Shown: positions 37,312 through 45,801, counted from the first letter of the stretch. The stretch is 64,000 nt of DNA from Bryobacterales bacterium (GCA_019261985.1 JAFAQY010000018.1:62001-126000), one strand, 5' to 3'. Numbers and translations are program-made. Notes: a model not told the origin generated them from the letters alone.

Positions 37312-38402
37312 AGCTTCTCCAGTTCGGTCAAGAAAAGCTGCGCCTGCTGGCGCGTTCCCGCCGTTACGCGGACACAACCGGGGACTTCATAGCTGCGATC
37401 GCGGACCAGCACGCCGCGCTCGCGTAGGGTGTCACGGATTTCGATGGAACGATCCGCCGCTTGAAACAGGACGAAGTTGGCGCGGCTCGGATAATATCGA
37501 ATTCCGAGGCGATCGAATCCGTCGCACAACAGCGCGCGCGCTTCCAAAGCTTCCGCGACATATTGCGTGATGTAATCCTGATCGCGAATTGCAGCCCGCG
37601 CGGCCAGCGCCGCCAGTGAATTCACGCTGTAGGGCGATTGTGCCTTCTTAAGCCATTGCACGTTCTCCGAGGATGAAAACAAGCAGCCGCATCGCATTGC
37701 GGCCATTCCATAAACCTTCGAAAAGGTGCGGCTGACGAAAAGATTCGGATAAGCCCGGATGCATGGCAGAACCGTAACACCCGAGAACTCGAAATAAGCT
37801 TCGTCGATCAGGACGACTGCCCCTGGCGCAGCTTCGAGAATTCGGCGAACGTCTTCGGCATCGATACCCGTGCCGGTCGGATTGTTTGGATTTGCGACGA
37901 GAATCGCCCGCGTCGACGGACTTATTGCCGTGAGAATTTCCTCTAGCGGAAACGCGAGCGTTTCACGCCGGAACTCGATTTCCCGAACCGCTGCGCCGGC
38001 TAGATCCGCATAGAACCGGTACATCGCATACGACGGTTTGAGCACGATGACATCGCCACCGTCATCGATATATGTATTCACGAGCAATTGAATCGCTTCA
38101 TCGGTGCCGTTGGTCAGCGTAAACTCGCGTTTCGAGATCCCAAAGAAGCCGGCGAGTTCCTCAACCGCTTCTACGTACTCCGGGTAGATCGATAGCCTGT
38201 CGGCGGTGAGCCTCTCCCGCAGAAATTCGATAACCGCCGGCGAGCAGCCGACCGTGTTTTCGTTGAAATCGAGCCGCAGCTTACCCTCGCGCCCGGCGCT
38301 AGGAGGAGAATAAGGAGCCATCCGGCGCACAGCTTCACGCGGAGTAGGACAAGCTTTAGCTTGTCCCTCACAGCCAGACAAGCTGAAGCTTGTCTTACAC
38401 AT
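37299..38402 (-). CDS. hisC: HisC, histidinol-phosphate aminotransferase
   Basis: PLP transaminase with the Lys in SRTFSKVYGMAAMRCG, NPNNPTGTGI and the YFEFSG region. Family start near RMAPYSPPSAGREGKLRLDFNENT. The open frame begins with MCKTSFSLSGCEGQAKACPT, which is encoded by a family B palindrome pair, so the real N-terminus may be the internal GTG at 38330 or ATG at 38321. Without the repeat the next good start is MAPYSPP, preceded by AAGGAG-like sequence in the coding strand. Downstream it shares 13 bases with the HAD gene. Confidence 0.92.
   Translation of the reverse strand: MCKTSFSLSGCEGQAKACPTPREAVRRMAPYSPPSAGREGKLRLDFNENTVGCSPAVIEFLRERLTADRLSIYPEYVEAVEELAGFFGISKREFTLTNGTDEAIQLLVNTYIDDGGDVIVLKPSYAMYRFYADLAGAAVREIEFRRETLAFPLEEILTAISPSTRAILVANPNNPTGTGIDAEDVRRILEAAPGAVVLIDEAYFEFSGVTVLPCIRAYPNLFVSRTFSKVYGMAAMRCGCLFSSSENVQWLKKAQSPYSVNSLAALAARAAIRDQDYITQYVAEALEARALLCDGFDRLGIRYYPSRANFVLFQAADRSIEIRDTLRERGVLVRDRSYEVPGCVRVTAGTRQQAQLFLTELEKLWNR
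38343..38397. repeat. Two family B palindromes inside the hisC start region
   Basis: Two GGACAAGCTttAGCTTGTCC / GACAAGCTgaAGCTTGTC units, 16 bases apart. On the coding strand they read as CKTSFSLSG and GQAKACPT in hisC. The same GQA.ACPT is coded in the terminase gene at 58.3 kb. Confidence 0.85.
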
Positions 38403-38404
38403 TT

Positions 38405-38800
38405 CTCACCTCAATCGAACGCGCATGCGCCTCCAACCCCGGATGTGGGGCAGGATGCCATCCTGCGCGCCGGTTGCCAACCGGCGCTGGTCGGTCTTCG
38501 TCTAAAACTCGCGTCGGCGACGCGCCGCCGCGAGTGAGCAACCTAACCCACAATCCCCTACTCACTCCTCACCTCACCAGAAGGCGCATGCGCCTCCAAG
38601 CCACGCGCATGCGCCTCCAAGCCTTCCGCTCTCGCCGGGCATGTGGGGCAGGATGCCATCCTGCGCGCCGGTTGCCAACCGGCGCTGGCCGGTCTTCGTC
38701 TAAAACTCGCGTCGGCGACGCGCCGCTGCAGGTGAGCACCCTAACCCACAATCCCCTACTCACTCCTCACCTCAACCGAACGCGCATGCGCCTCCAAGCC
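38405..38800. repeat. Tandem ~199-bp duplication of the hisD 3' end plus family A palindrome
   Basis: Two copies, about 199 bases apart, of a unit that holds a family A palindrome (GTGGGGCAGGATGCC at 38444 and 38643), the string TCGTCTAAAACTCGCGTCGGCGACGCG and the sequence that encodes the HisD C-terminus. The motif CGCATGCGCCTCCAA occurs four times (near 38422, 38585, 38603 and 38783). The last copy is the true hisD end. The whole stretch between hisD and hisC is otherwise without a gene. Confidence 0.85.
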
Positions 38801-39982
38801 TTCAGCTCTCGCCAGAGTCGTAACCGAAGCACGCAGTCCCGCCAGCGCCCGCGGCTGCAATTCCTGCACCGAAATCACCTTTACAAAATCGGCCGAAGAT
38901 AATCCTCCCCGTAGCCGCGCCGCCCCTGCGGTCGGCAGCACGTGATTCGGACCGGAAGCGTAATCTCCGGCAGCCTCCGGGCTCATTGGCCCCAAAAACA
39001 CCGACCCCGCATTTTGAACCGAGTCCAGGAGAGACGCGTCATGCAGAGCCAAGTGTTCCGGGGCAAGCGCGTTCGAAAACTCCATGGCGCGCTCAAGGTC
39101 ATCGACGATGACGATCGCGCCGTTGTTTTCAATAGACGGACGCGCCACCGCCGCCGTCGGCAGCGTTCCGAGTTGCCGTTCCAATTCCTCGGCGACTTCG
39201 CCGGCGAGCGGACGCGATGTGGTCAGTAGGATCGCCGAAGCATCCACGTCATGCTCGGCCTGCGCCAGCATGTCAGCGGCGATCCATTTCGGATTGCCCT
39301 CGGCGGCAATAATTACGATTTCGGTCGGTCCGGCGACAAAATCGATCCCGGTCTCGCCCGCGATCAGCTTCTTCGCCGCCGCGACATAGATATTTCCTGG
39401 CCCGACGATCCGGTCCACCCGAGGCACGGTTTCGGTCCCGAACGCAAGCGCCGCGATGGCCTGCGCGCCGCCCATTCGGAAAAAATGCGTCACACCGAGC
39501 CACTTCGCTAAGCCCAGAATCTCGCGGCTCGGGCGAGGGCAAGCCACGCAGGTTGTCTTCACCCCCGCAACCTCCGCCGGGATGATGTTCATCAAAAGCG
39601 TCGACGGCAGCGGATACCGCCCCGCCGGAGTGTAAGCGCCCATGGATTCCAGAGGCCGTACGATTTGCCCCAGCCGCCGGCCATCCGGATAATCTACAAA
39701 CCGCTCTTCCGGCAATTGCAAACGAGCATATTCGCGGATGTTTTCCGCCGCTTGACAAACCGCTCGCTCAAAGGCGGGATCAAGGCCGCCGCCCACAGGC
39801 TCTTCCCGAACGCTACGGCCCTGAAAGCCGTCGAACTGACGAGCATATTCGAGCAAAGCCGCGTCGCCACGCCGCCGCACGTCGTCGAGAATCGGCGCCA
39901 CGACCCGCTCGGCTTCTTCCAGGCGCTGAGCCTTGCGGGCAAGCAGCGGCGCAGCATCCTTGTGATCTAGTATCCGAATCAT
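38756..39982 (-). CDS. hisD: HisD, histidinol dehydrogenase
   Basis: Two-step NAD oxidation of histidinol to histidine. 408 residues with IYVAAAKKLIAGETGIDFVAGPTEIVIIA, the zinc/His site LAPEHLALHDAS and GPNHVLPTAGAARLRGGLSSADFVK. The C-terminal peptide LEAHARSVEVRSE is encoded in the last copy of a duplicated sequence that continues into the intergenic region. The ATG is separated from hisG by ~275 bases of repeat-containing DNA. Confidence 0.96.
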   Translation of the reverse strand: MIRILDHKDAAPLLARKAQRLEEAERVVAPILDDVRRRGDAALLEYARQFDGFQGRSVREEPVGGGLDPAFERAVCQAAENIREYARLQLPEERFVDYPDGRRLGQIVRPLESMGAYTPAGRYPLPSTLLMNIIPAEVAGVKTTCVACPRPSREILGLAKWLGVTHFFRMGGAQAIAALAFGTETVPRVDRIVGPGNIYVAAAKKLIAGETGIDFVAGPTEIVIIAAEGNPKWIAADMLAQAEHDVDASAILLTTSRPLAGEVAEELERQLGTLPTAAVARPSIENNGAIVIVDDLERAMEFSNALAPEHLALHDASLLDSVQNAGSVFLGPMSPEAAGDYASGPNHVLPTAGAARLRGGLSSADFVKVISVQELQPRALAGLRASVTTLARAEGLEAHARSVEVRSE

Positions 39983-40030
39983 TTTGAATAGTTCACGTGC
40001 AGGACACCTCCGCTAGCAACTGAAAAGCGG

Positions 40031-40125
40031 GGCAGGCTTCAGCCTGCGGCGAGGCTTCAGCCCGCCATGCCTGATTGGCGGACTCAAGTCCGCCGCAGGC
40101 TGAAGCCCGGCTGAAGCCTGCCCCA
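40031..40125. repeat. Palindromic repeat cluster between hisD and hisG
   Basis: GGGGCAGGCTTCAGCCTGC, GGCGGACTcaAGTCCGCC and GCTGAAGCCC units make a nested set of inverted repeats, with CAGGCTGAAGCCTG on both flanks. The rest of the 39983-40256 gap has no coding frame of note. The repeats could slow or terminate transcripts that run from hisG into hisD. Confidence 0.8.
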
Positions 40126-40256
40126 CTTTCATGCTCTTTGTGCACCGCAGCCGCATGCCCACTCAAAGCCGCGGATCTACGCATTCGGCAATGAGGATGC
40201 GGGTATAATGCGGCAAAATTTCAAAATAAGGCAGATCTTCGTGCTCATGCAAATCA

Positions 40257-41126
40257 TTACATTACGATCTTGTTAAGCGGATACTCCACAATCCCCTGCG
40301 CCCCCGCCTCCTTCAATCGCGGAATAATCGACCGCACGGTAGACTCATCCAGGATCGTGTTCACCGCCAGCCAGTTTCCGTCGCTCAGGGGAGAAATGGT
40401 CGGCTTTTTCAATGCGGGCAACACTGCCAGAACCGCCTCGAGCTGTGGCTTCTCTACGTTCAGCATTAACCCAACCTTGCCGAGCGCATTGATCGCGCCC
40501 TCAAGCAACATGGTGATGTCTTCCAGTTTGCGCCGCTTCCACGCGTCCCGCCACGACTCGACGTTGGCGATCAATTGCGTGTTGGATTCCAGAACCGTCT
40601 CGACGATTCGCAGCTTGTTCGCGCGCAGCGAAGACCCGGTCTCTGTCACTTCGACAATGGCATCGGCCAGCACGGGAGGCTTGACTTCGGTTGCTCCCCA
40701 ACTGAATTCGACTTTCGCATTCACTCCATTCGACGCCAGATACCGGCGTGTCGCCGAAACCAGTTCCGTCGCGATCACCTTTCCTTCCAGATCCCTTACG
40801 GATTGAAACCGCGATGCCTCCGGAACCGCAAGCACCCAACGCACTTTGCCGAAGCTCTGCTTGGCATAGATGAGGTCAGCGACGGTTTGAACCCTCGCCT
40901 CGCTCTCCTCAACCCAATCGCGGCCCGTTAAGCCGGCGTCCAGGACGCCATCTTCCACATATCGCGCCATCTCTTGCGCGCGAATCAGCATGCACTCGAT
41001 CTCAGGATCGTCGATGCCGGGGAAATAGGAGCGGCTGGAAATGCTTATCTGAAACCCCGCGCGGCGGAAGAGATCGACGGTGGCATTTTCGAGGCTGCCC
41101 TTGGGAATGCCCAGTTTAAGCTTCAT
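40257..41126 (-). CDS. hisG: HisG, ATP phosphoribosyltransferase, long form
   Basis: First committed, feedback-controlled step: ATP + PRPP to PR-ATP. 289 residues is the long (HisZ-independent) form. [20 protein letters not shown] opens the chain; [20 protein letters not shown] and [18 protein letters not shown] belong to the catalytic domain; [47 protein letters not shown] forms the C-terminal regulatory ACT-like domain that would bind histidine. It starts 3 bases after hisI. Confidence 0.96.
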   Translation of the reverse strand: MKLKLGIPKGSLENATVDLFRRAGFQISISSRSYFPGIDDPEIECMLIRAQEMARYVEDGVLDAGLTGRDWVEESEARVQTVADLIYAKQSFGKVRWVLAVPEASRFQSVRDLEGKVIATELVSATRRYLASNGVNAKVEFSWGATEVKPPVLADAIVEVTETGSSLRANKLRIVETVLESNTQLIANVESWRDAWKRRKLEDITMLLEGAINALGKVGLMLNVEKPQLEAVLAVLPALKKPTISPLSDGNWLAVNTILDESTVRSIIPRLKEAGAQGIVEYPLNKIVM

Positions 41127-41129
41127 CGC

Positions 41130-41504
41130 TTAATTTCCGTAAACCGCCGCGGGATCGTATGCGCGCGGTTCATTCGTCTTCCACTCGCCCTCATCGTACT
41201 TGCGGAAGAAACAGCTTTGATAGCCTTCGTGGCACACGCCCGGACCGATCGCGTCCACCTTTAACAAAACCGCGTCGCTATCGCAATCCGTTGCGATCTC
41301 TTTCACCATCAGCTTGTGCCCGGACGTCTCGCCCTTCAGCCACAGCTTGTTTCGCGAGCGGCTGTAAAATACCGCGCATCCGCTTTCAAGCGTCTTTCGA
41401 AAGGCTTCCTCATTCATGAAGCCGACCATAAGCACCCGGCCGGAGGAGGCATCTTGAATCACCGCGGGCAACAATCCATCGAGTTTGCTGAAATCCAGTT
41501 GCAT
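41130..41504 (-). CDS. hisI: HisI, phosphoribosyl-AMP cyclohydrolase
   Basis: Opens the purine ring of PR-AMP. 124 residues with the zinc/magnesium motif DCDSDAVLLKVD and GVCHEGYQSCFFRK. It is the first structural gene of the histidine operon and follows the attenuator hairpin by only about 9 bases. Only the cyclohydrolase domain is present, so PR-ATP pyrophosphatase (hisE) must be elsewhere. Confidence 0.95.
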   Translation of the reverse strand: MQLDFSKLDGLLPAVIQDASSGRVLMVGFMNEEAFRKTLESGCAVFYSRSRNKLWLKGETSGHKLMVKEIATDCDSDAVLLKVDAIGPGVCHEGYQSCFFRKYDEGEWKTNEPRAYDPAAVYGN

Positions 41505-41512
41505 AATTTCCC

Positions 41513-41542
41513 AATAAAAAAGCCCACCGTTTCCGGCGGGCT
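41513..41542 (-). terminator. Attenuator terminator of the histidine operon
   Basis: On the minus strand AGCCCGCCG-GAAA-CGGTGGGCT gives a 9-pair stem (one G-T pair) with a GNRA-type tetraloop, followed at once by TTTTTTATT. It stands between the His-rich leader peptide and hisI. The 5' arm start AGCCCG can instead pair with CGGGCT at 41578-41583, within the leader-peptide end, giving a competing antiterminator. Confidence 0.8.
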
Positions 41543-41568
41543 CGCTTTCGTCTATTCCGGTTTGGCAG

Positions 41569-41637
41569 TTAGCCGTGAGCCCGTCGCGTGAAGTGCCCGT
41601 GATGGGGATGATGGCGATGGGTGCTCGCGGCGAACAT
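41569..41637 (-). CDS. Histidine operon leader peptide (His-rich, 22 codons)
   Basis: Too short for usual gene finders. ATG at 41637 opens a 22-codon frame ending TAA at 41569-41571. Seven of 22 residues are His, clustered as H-R-HH-P-HH-G-H (residues 7-15) plus H21. It lies directly upstream of the attenuator hairpin and hisI. Ribosomes short of His-tRNA would stall on the cluster before reaching codons 19-20 (CGG GCT), leaving that segment free to form the antiterminator. With enough His-tRNA the ribosome would cover it and the terminator would form. This is the classic His-type attenuation layout. Translation itself has not been shown. Confidence 0.75.
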   Translation of the reverse strand: MFAASTHRHHPHHGHFTRRAHG

Positions 41638-41645
41638 GAATTTAA

Positions 41646-41676
41646 ACTATATCACACTTTCGGCATAGGCAAACAA
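41646..41676 (-). promoter_or_regulatory. Probable promoter of the his leader
   Basis: On the minus strand a -10-like TATAGT (41646-41651) lies 8 bases before the leader ATG, with TTGTTT (19-base spacer) or TTTGCC (16-base spacer) as possible -35. The spacing would put the transcript start at or within 1-2 bases of the ATG, so the leader would be leaderless. No Shine-Dalgarno is seen before it. Confidence 0.45.
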
Positions 41677-41681
41677 AAAAT

Positions 41682-42482
41682 CTACACGACATTCGCCTTC
41701 AGCGGAGCGATCTCGCCCCATAGCCGGCGCAGAATATCCCGGCTGTATCGAAGATATTCCCGGTCCGGAGAAAACACCTCGAGAGTGATAGTGCCGTCGT
41801 ACCCGCAGGTTTTCAATTCCCGTATAGCCGCTCGCACATCCACGTTTCCGCAGCCCAGGCCCAAGTGCAAATCTGCGCTCCCTCCGCGATTGTCGTGCAG
41901 GTGCACATGGCGGACCCGGTCGCCGTAGGCGTTTAGAATCGGCTGCGTCATATTGTGAGGCACTAACAAATTTGCGTGGCCGATGTCCAGATGCAGCCCC
42001 AGTTCCGGAATCGGATCCAGCAGCTCGCCGAGCTGCTGGGCGGTGTTGAACTCCCCGGGAAGATTCTCGATCATCAATCCCACGCCGCATTTCCGCGCGG
42101 GTTCCATCAGCTCCGTGATGGAAACGATGTTGCGTTGCACAAAATAGCTGCGCGGGTGCATGGGCGTGTTGTGATCGGGGTGGAGATTCATCCAGTGAGC
42201 CCCTACTTCGGCGAACACTTCCAGGCAAAGTTTCAGCTCCCCGAGCGCGGCTTCGCGAATACTTTCAAAGGCGCTCGCGAACGGCAAATAAAACGCCGTA
42301 TGGCCCACCACCTTAAGTCCGTGTTTCTCGATTTCGTTCCGGAGTTGCGCCGGGTTCACTTTGCAGGCTGCCGCCGCGGGGGGCTCCAGTGTCAGGTCGA
42401 TAAAATCCAACCCCATCTCGGCCATCCAGCGAATCTCGGAAATCACCTCCGCCGCCGGGTGATTCATCGCTCCTACGAGCAT
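41682..42482 (-). CDS. Sugar phosphate isomerase/epimerase (TIM barrel)
   Basis: Xylose-isomerase-like TIM barrel of 266 residues. HTAFYLPFASAFESIREAALG, WMNLHPDHNTPM, LGLHLDIGHANLL and VRHVHLHDNRGGSADLHLGLGCGNVD are barrel-strand ends with His/Asp/Glu that could bind metal. Members isomerise or epimerise small sugars. The start overlaps the end of the nucleotidyltransferase gene by 10 bases on the same strand. The gene stops just upstream of the histidine promoter. Confidence 0.82.
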   Translation of the reverse strand: MLVGAMNHPAAEVISEIRWMAEMGLDFIDLTLEPPAAAACKVNPAQLRNEIEKHGLKVVGHTAFYLPFASAFESIREAALGELKLCLEVFAEVGAHWMNLHPDHNTPMHPRSYFVQRNIVSITELMEPARKCGVGLMIENLPGEFNTAQQLGELLDPIPELGLHLDIGHANLLVPHNMTQPILNAYGDRVRHVHLHDNRGGSADLHLGLGCGNVDVRAAIRELKTCGYDGTITLEVFSPDREYLRYSRDILRRLWGEIAPLKANVV

Positions 42483-43237
42483 CGCTGCTCCCGGGATAAA
42501 GAGGTCAGCCAGTTCCGGGAGTCGAGCAGCGCCGCCCTCTGGCGAGTCAGTTCGATTCCATCCCGCCGCCGGATATTATGAAGGCGCATTTCCCGCTGGA
42601 GCCACTCCGGAAAACGACCCGCCGTCTCGGGACACAGCCAGGCGTAGATTTGCAGCAATGCAAACAGTAGCGGCGTATCGTCCCCCACCCTCGAAACCAA
42701 GCGGCGCCAGTCGATCTGATCCGCGGTCATATCGATAATATTCAGGATGTCCGGCCAATCGGAGCGGTCCCGTTGGAGTACATAAATCTTACTCCAGATC
42801 AACTCCTCCAGCGGCATCAGGCGGGCGGTTTGGCCGGCGATTTGAATCTCCTGCCCATGCGTCAGCCATTCATCATCCACCTGCGTCCGCCGGTTCGCCA
42901 TTTGCCAGATCACATCCACAATGACATCGTCGCTCGACGCGCGATAAATCCAGCCACGGTCGTAAGGGAGCTGGTCGTAGTAGTCCCTCAAACCAATCTG
43001 TTTGACGACATCGATCATGGCGGGCGCATGTTCCGGCTTGATATATAAATCGAGGTCTTTGATCGGTCGAACGATTTTGCAGTAGAGCGCTAAGGCCGCC
43101 GAGCCGCCGACCGCGAATGGTATTCGCCGCGAAGTCGCTTCTTCAAGGACCCCCCGGTAAGTCTTGAGCTGGGTTTCGGTGCATTGACTGAAACATGATT
43201 CGGTGGCCACGCGCGTTACGATTTCCTCTACAACCAT
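42473..43237 (-). CDS. Nucleotidyltransferase-fold protein
   Basis: A 254-residue protein with the NTase motif PFAVGGSAALALY (GG/S) and IKDLDLYIK (DxD). This is the arrangement of AbiEii/MNT-like minimal nucleotidyltransferases, with a longer C-terminal helical part (LLFALLQIYAWLCPETAGRF). No HEPN partner gene lies beside it. Its role (sugar-nucleotide, tRNA or regulatory nucleotide transfer) cannot be judged. Translationally overlapped with the downstream sugar isomerase gene. Confidence 0.7.
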   Translation of the reverse strand: MVVEEIVTRVATESCFSQCTETQLKTYRGVLEEATSRRIPFAVGGSAALALYCKIVRPIKDLDLYIKPEHAPAMIDVVKQIGLRDYYDQLPYDRGWIYRASSDDVIVDVIWQMANRRTQVDDEWLTHGQEIQIAGQTARLMPLEELIWSKIYVLQRDRSDWPDILNIIDMTADQIDWRRLVSRVGDDTPLLFALLQIYAWLCPETAGRFPEWLQREMRLHNIRRRDGIELTRQRAALLDSRNWLTSLSREQRCS

Positions 43238-43303
43238 GAAGCCCGGCGTTTGTGCAACGTTTCGCCTGAAGTTATGAGCGAGCGCGGTTTACACTGAGAG
43301 CGG

Positions 43304-44461
43304 ATGAACGCCGCAGCGGGCCTGGCATCGCGATTCGCAGAGTTGTTCGGCGGCGCGCCCCGAATTTTCCGCGCTCCCGGCCGCGTAAACCTGATTGGCG
43401 AGCACACCGATTATAACGATGGATTCGTCATGCCGGCGGCGATTCAGGTTGCCACCCACGTTGCGATCGCGCCGGCGCAATCGCGACGCCTCACGCTGCG
43501 CTCCGAAAATCTCGGCGAGACGGTCGCCTTCGAGTTGGACGAACCCGGCCCGCGGCCCAGGGGCGACTGGAGCGATTACGTCCGGGGAGTCGCGATAACC
43601 ATTGGACGCTCAGGGCGCCCCATCTCCGGCGCGAACCTTCTCATCCACGGCAACATACCGCTCGGCGCGGGACTGAGTTCGTCGGCTTCGCTCGAGGTGG
43701 CCGTGGCGGTCGCCTTGCTGGCGGACTCCGGAGTAACGATGGATCCGACGCAAGTCGCCCTGCTGTGCCAGCGCGCAGAGGACGAATTTGTAGGCGCGCG
43801 CTGCGGTATTATGGACCAGTTCACTGCCTGCAACGCCCGTGCGAATCACGCGCTGATGCTGGATTGCCGGTCCCTGGACGCAGCGCATTTTGAAATTCCC
43901 CGCGATCTCCGCTTGGCCGTTTGTAACACGATGGTCAAGCATGAGCTCGCCTCCGGGGAATACAACCGCAGGCGCCAGCAATGCGAGGAGGGCGTCCGCG
44001 TGCTGTCGGAGTTCATCCCGGGCATTCGCGCTCTGCGGGACATCACGATGGAGCAGCTACAAGAATTCGGCTCCACCCTCCACCCCACAATCCTGCGCCG
44101 GTGCCGCCATGTCGTTAGCGAGAACGCGCGCGTGCAGGCCGCCGCGCAAGCGCTTTCCCGAGGCGACCTGGAGGAGTTCGGCGAGCTTATGCGATGTTCT
44201 CACCTCAGCTTGCGCGACGACTACGAAGTAAGCTGCCCGGAGTTGGACGTTATGGTCGAGCTCGCTTTGGGTCTGGAAGGCGTCTATGGTTCGCGAATGA
44301 CGGGAGGAGGTTTCGGAGGTTGCACCATTTCGCTGGTCAAGGCTGAATGGGTGGACAGCTTTTCGCGAGCCATGGCGCAAGGATACGAGAAGCAAACGGG
44401 AATGCGGCCCGAGATCTATATTTGTTCGGCGGCCGATGGGGCGTCCGAGGAGTTGTTTTAA
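43304..44461 (+). CDS. galK: Galactokinase
   Basis: Phosphorylates alpha-D-galactose at C1 in the Leloir pathway. GHMP kinase family: GRVNLIGEHTDYNDGFVMPAA (galactokinase signature), the phosphate loop LGAGLSSSASLEVA, CGIMDQFTA with the catalytic Asp, and MTGGGFGGCTISLV. 385 residues, standard. A TAA stop runs directly into the ATG of galT, so both are coupled. Confidence 0.96.
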   Translation: MNAAAGLASRFAELFGGAPRIFRAPGRVNLIGEHTDYNDGFVMPAAIQVATHVAIAPAQSRRLTLRSENLGETVAFELDEPGPRPRGDWSDYVRGVAITIGRSGRPISGANLLIHGNIPLGAGLSSSASLEVAVAVALLADSGVTMDPTQVALLCQRAEDEFVGARCGIMDQFTACNARANHALMLDCRSLDAAHFEIPRDLRLAVCNTMVKHELASGEYNRRRQQCEEGVRVLSEFIPGIRALRDITMEQLQEFGSTLHPTILRRCRHVVSENARVQAAAQALSRGDLEEFGELMRCSHLSLRDDYEVSCPELDVMVELALGLEGVYGSRMTGGGFGGCTISLVKAEWVDSFSRAMAQGYEKQTGMRPEIYICSAADGASEELF

Positions 44462-45481
44462 ATGGACGATTGGCTGCAGCGCCCGCATCGCCGCTTGAAT
44501 CCGCTGACGGGCGAATGGGTGCTGGTTTCTCCGCAACGCGCAACCCGGCCTTGGCAAGGGCTGGTTGAGGCTCCGGCCCAGGAACAAGCTCTTCCGTATG
44601 ACCCGACCTGCTACCTGTGCCCGGGAAATGCGCGCGCGGGCGGCATGCGGAACCCCGCCTATAATTCGACATTTGTTTTCGATAACGATTTCCCCGCGCT
44701 CGTCCCACAAGGCCCCGAACGCGCGCGCGACGAACAAGGTCTTTTTGTCGCGCAAGCCGAGCGGGGCATCTGCCGCGTCGTCTGTTTTTCGCCGCGTCAC
44801 GATCTTACCGTGTCGCAAATGGATGAACCCGCCCTCGAGTGCGTGGTCGAGACGTGGCGGCAGCAGGCAAGCGATCTGGAACAAATGGACTGGATCCGCT
44901 ACGTTCAGATTTTCGAGAACCGTGGCGCCCTGATGGGCGCGAGTAATCCCCATCCCCATTGTCAGATTTGGGCCAGCGAGCACATCCCCAACGAAATCGC
45001 AAAAGAACTCGAAGGCCAGCAGCGCTATCTCCGCGAAAAAGGTGCCTGCCTGCTGTGCGCTTACTCAAGCGCCGAGCGCGGCCGTGATAGGATCGTATGC
45101 TCGAACAGCTCGTTTACAGCCTTGGTCCCTTTTTGGGCCATATGGCCGTTTGAAATTCTGATCGTTTCTACGCGCCACATGTCCAGCCTCCAGGAATTAA
45201 GCGGCGTGGAGCGCAACCATTTGGCGGCGCTGCTCCGCGCCGTAACGCGCCAATACGATGCTCTGTTTGCGGCGCCATTCCCATACAGCATGGGATTCCA
45301 TCCCGCCCCCGCGCGCCATTCCCGCGATGCGGCTTGGCATTTCCATGCTCATTTCTATCCTCCTCTGTTGCGCTCGGCTACCATCCGGAAATTTATGGTC
45401 GGCTATGAGCTGCTCGCGAATCCTCAGCGGGATGTAACGCCCGAGGTGGCGGCCGAGCTTCTACGCAGCGCTCGCGCATAA
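44462..45481 (+). CDS. galT: Galactose-1-phosphate uridylyltransferase
   Basis: Exchanges UMP between UDP-glucose and Gal-1-P. Histidine-triad fold with nucleophile His in NPHPHCQIWAS (about H164-H166). Zinc-type Cys occur in CYLCPGN, and the HSRDAAWHFHAHFYPP region is conserved in the C-terminal half. 339 residues. ATG abuts galK's stop. No galE is seen in the window. Confidence 0.95.
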   Translation: MDDWLQRPHRRLNPLTGEWVLVSPQRATRPWQGLVEAPAQEQALPYDPTCYLCPGNARAGGMRNPAYNSTFVFDNDFPALVPQGPERARDEQGLFVAQAERGICRVVCFSPRHDLTVSQMDEPALECVVETWRQQASDLEQMDWIRYVQIFENRGALMGASNPHPHCQIWASEHIPNEIAKELEGQQRYLREKGACLLCAYSSAERGRDRIVCSNSSFTALVPFWAIWPFEILIVSTRHMSSLQELSGVERNHLAALLRAVTRQYDALFAAPFPYSMGFHPAPARHSRDAAWHFHAHFYPPLLRSATIRKFMVGYELLANPQRDVTPEVAAELLRSARA

Positions 45482-45801
45482 CCGCGCATCCGCCCTGCGC
45501 CCCTTCCCCTCAACATCGGTGAGCCTGCCGCGACAAAGCCGCGCGAAATTGTTGCGGATTCGCGCTGGACGATGAATTGCAATCTACAAAGTAGCCAAGG
45601 GAAGCGAAACCCGCATCCACTAAGCTCGGTTCGGCTTGTTCGTTATTCATGAGATCCTTAGCGATTCGCCAGTTCCGCCAAACCGCTGCACTTAAACATG
45701 TGCGCGTAAATTTCACTGGGCAATCCGCGCAGTGGTGCATTTACGGCATGTTGGCGGCATGGCGACAAAAACTGGATCGTGGCGTTTCCGAGGCGCAGGT
45801 T
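45482..45801. other. Intergenic region after galT
   Basis: No gene is supported here. It holds no clear terminator, repeat family or RNA signature. The glycoside hydrolase frame is open from 45649, so part of it may be coding if a start upstream of 45802 is used. Confidence 0.5.

Noticed and set aside
38405..38800. A CRISPR array
   Set aside because: Only two ~199-base units, each containing palindromes and hisD coding end; no regular 25-40 base repeats with different spacers.
44057..44983. A 308-codon minus-strand frame over galK/galT
   Set aside because: Antisense to well-conserved galK and galT motifs.
45510..45740. A 76-codon minus-strand frame between galT and the glycoside hydrolase
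   Set aside because: No motif, no ribosome binding site and it overlaps the hydrolase's open frame.
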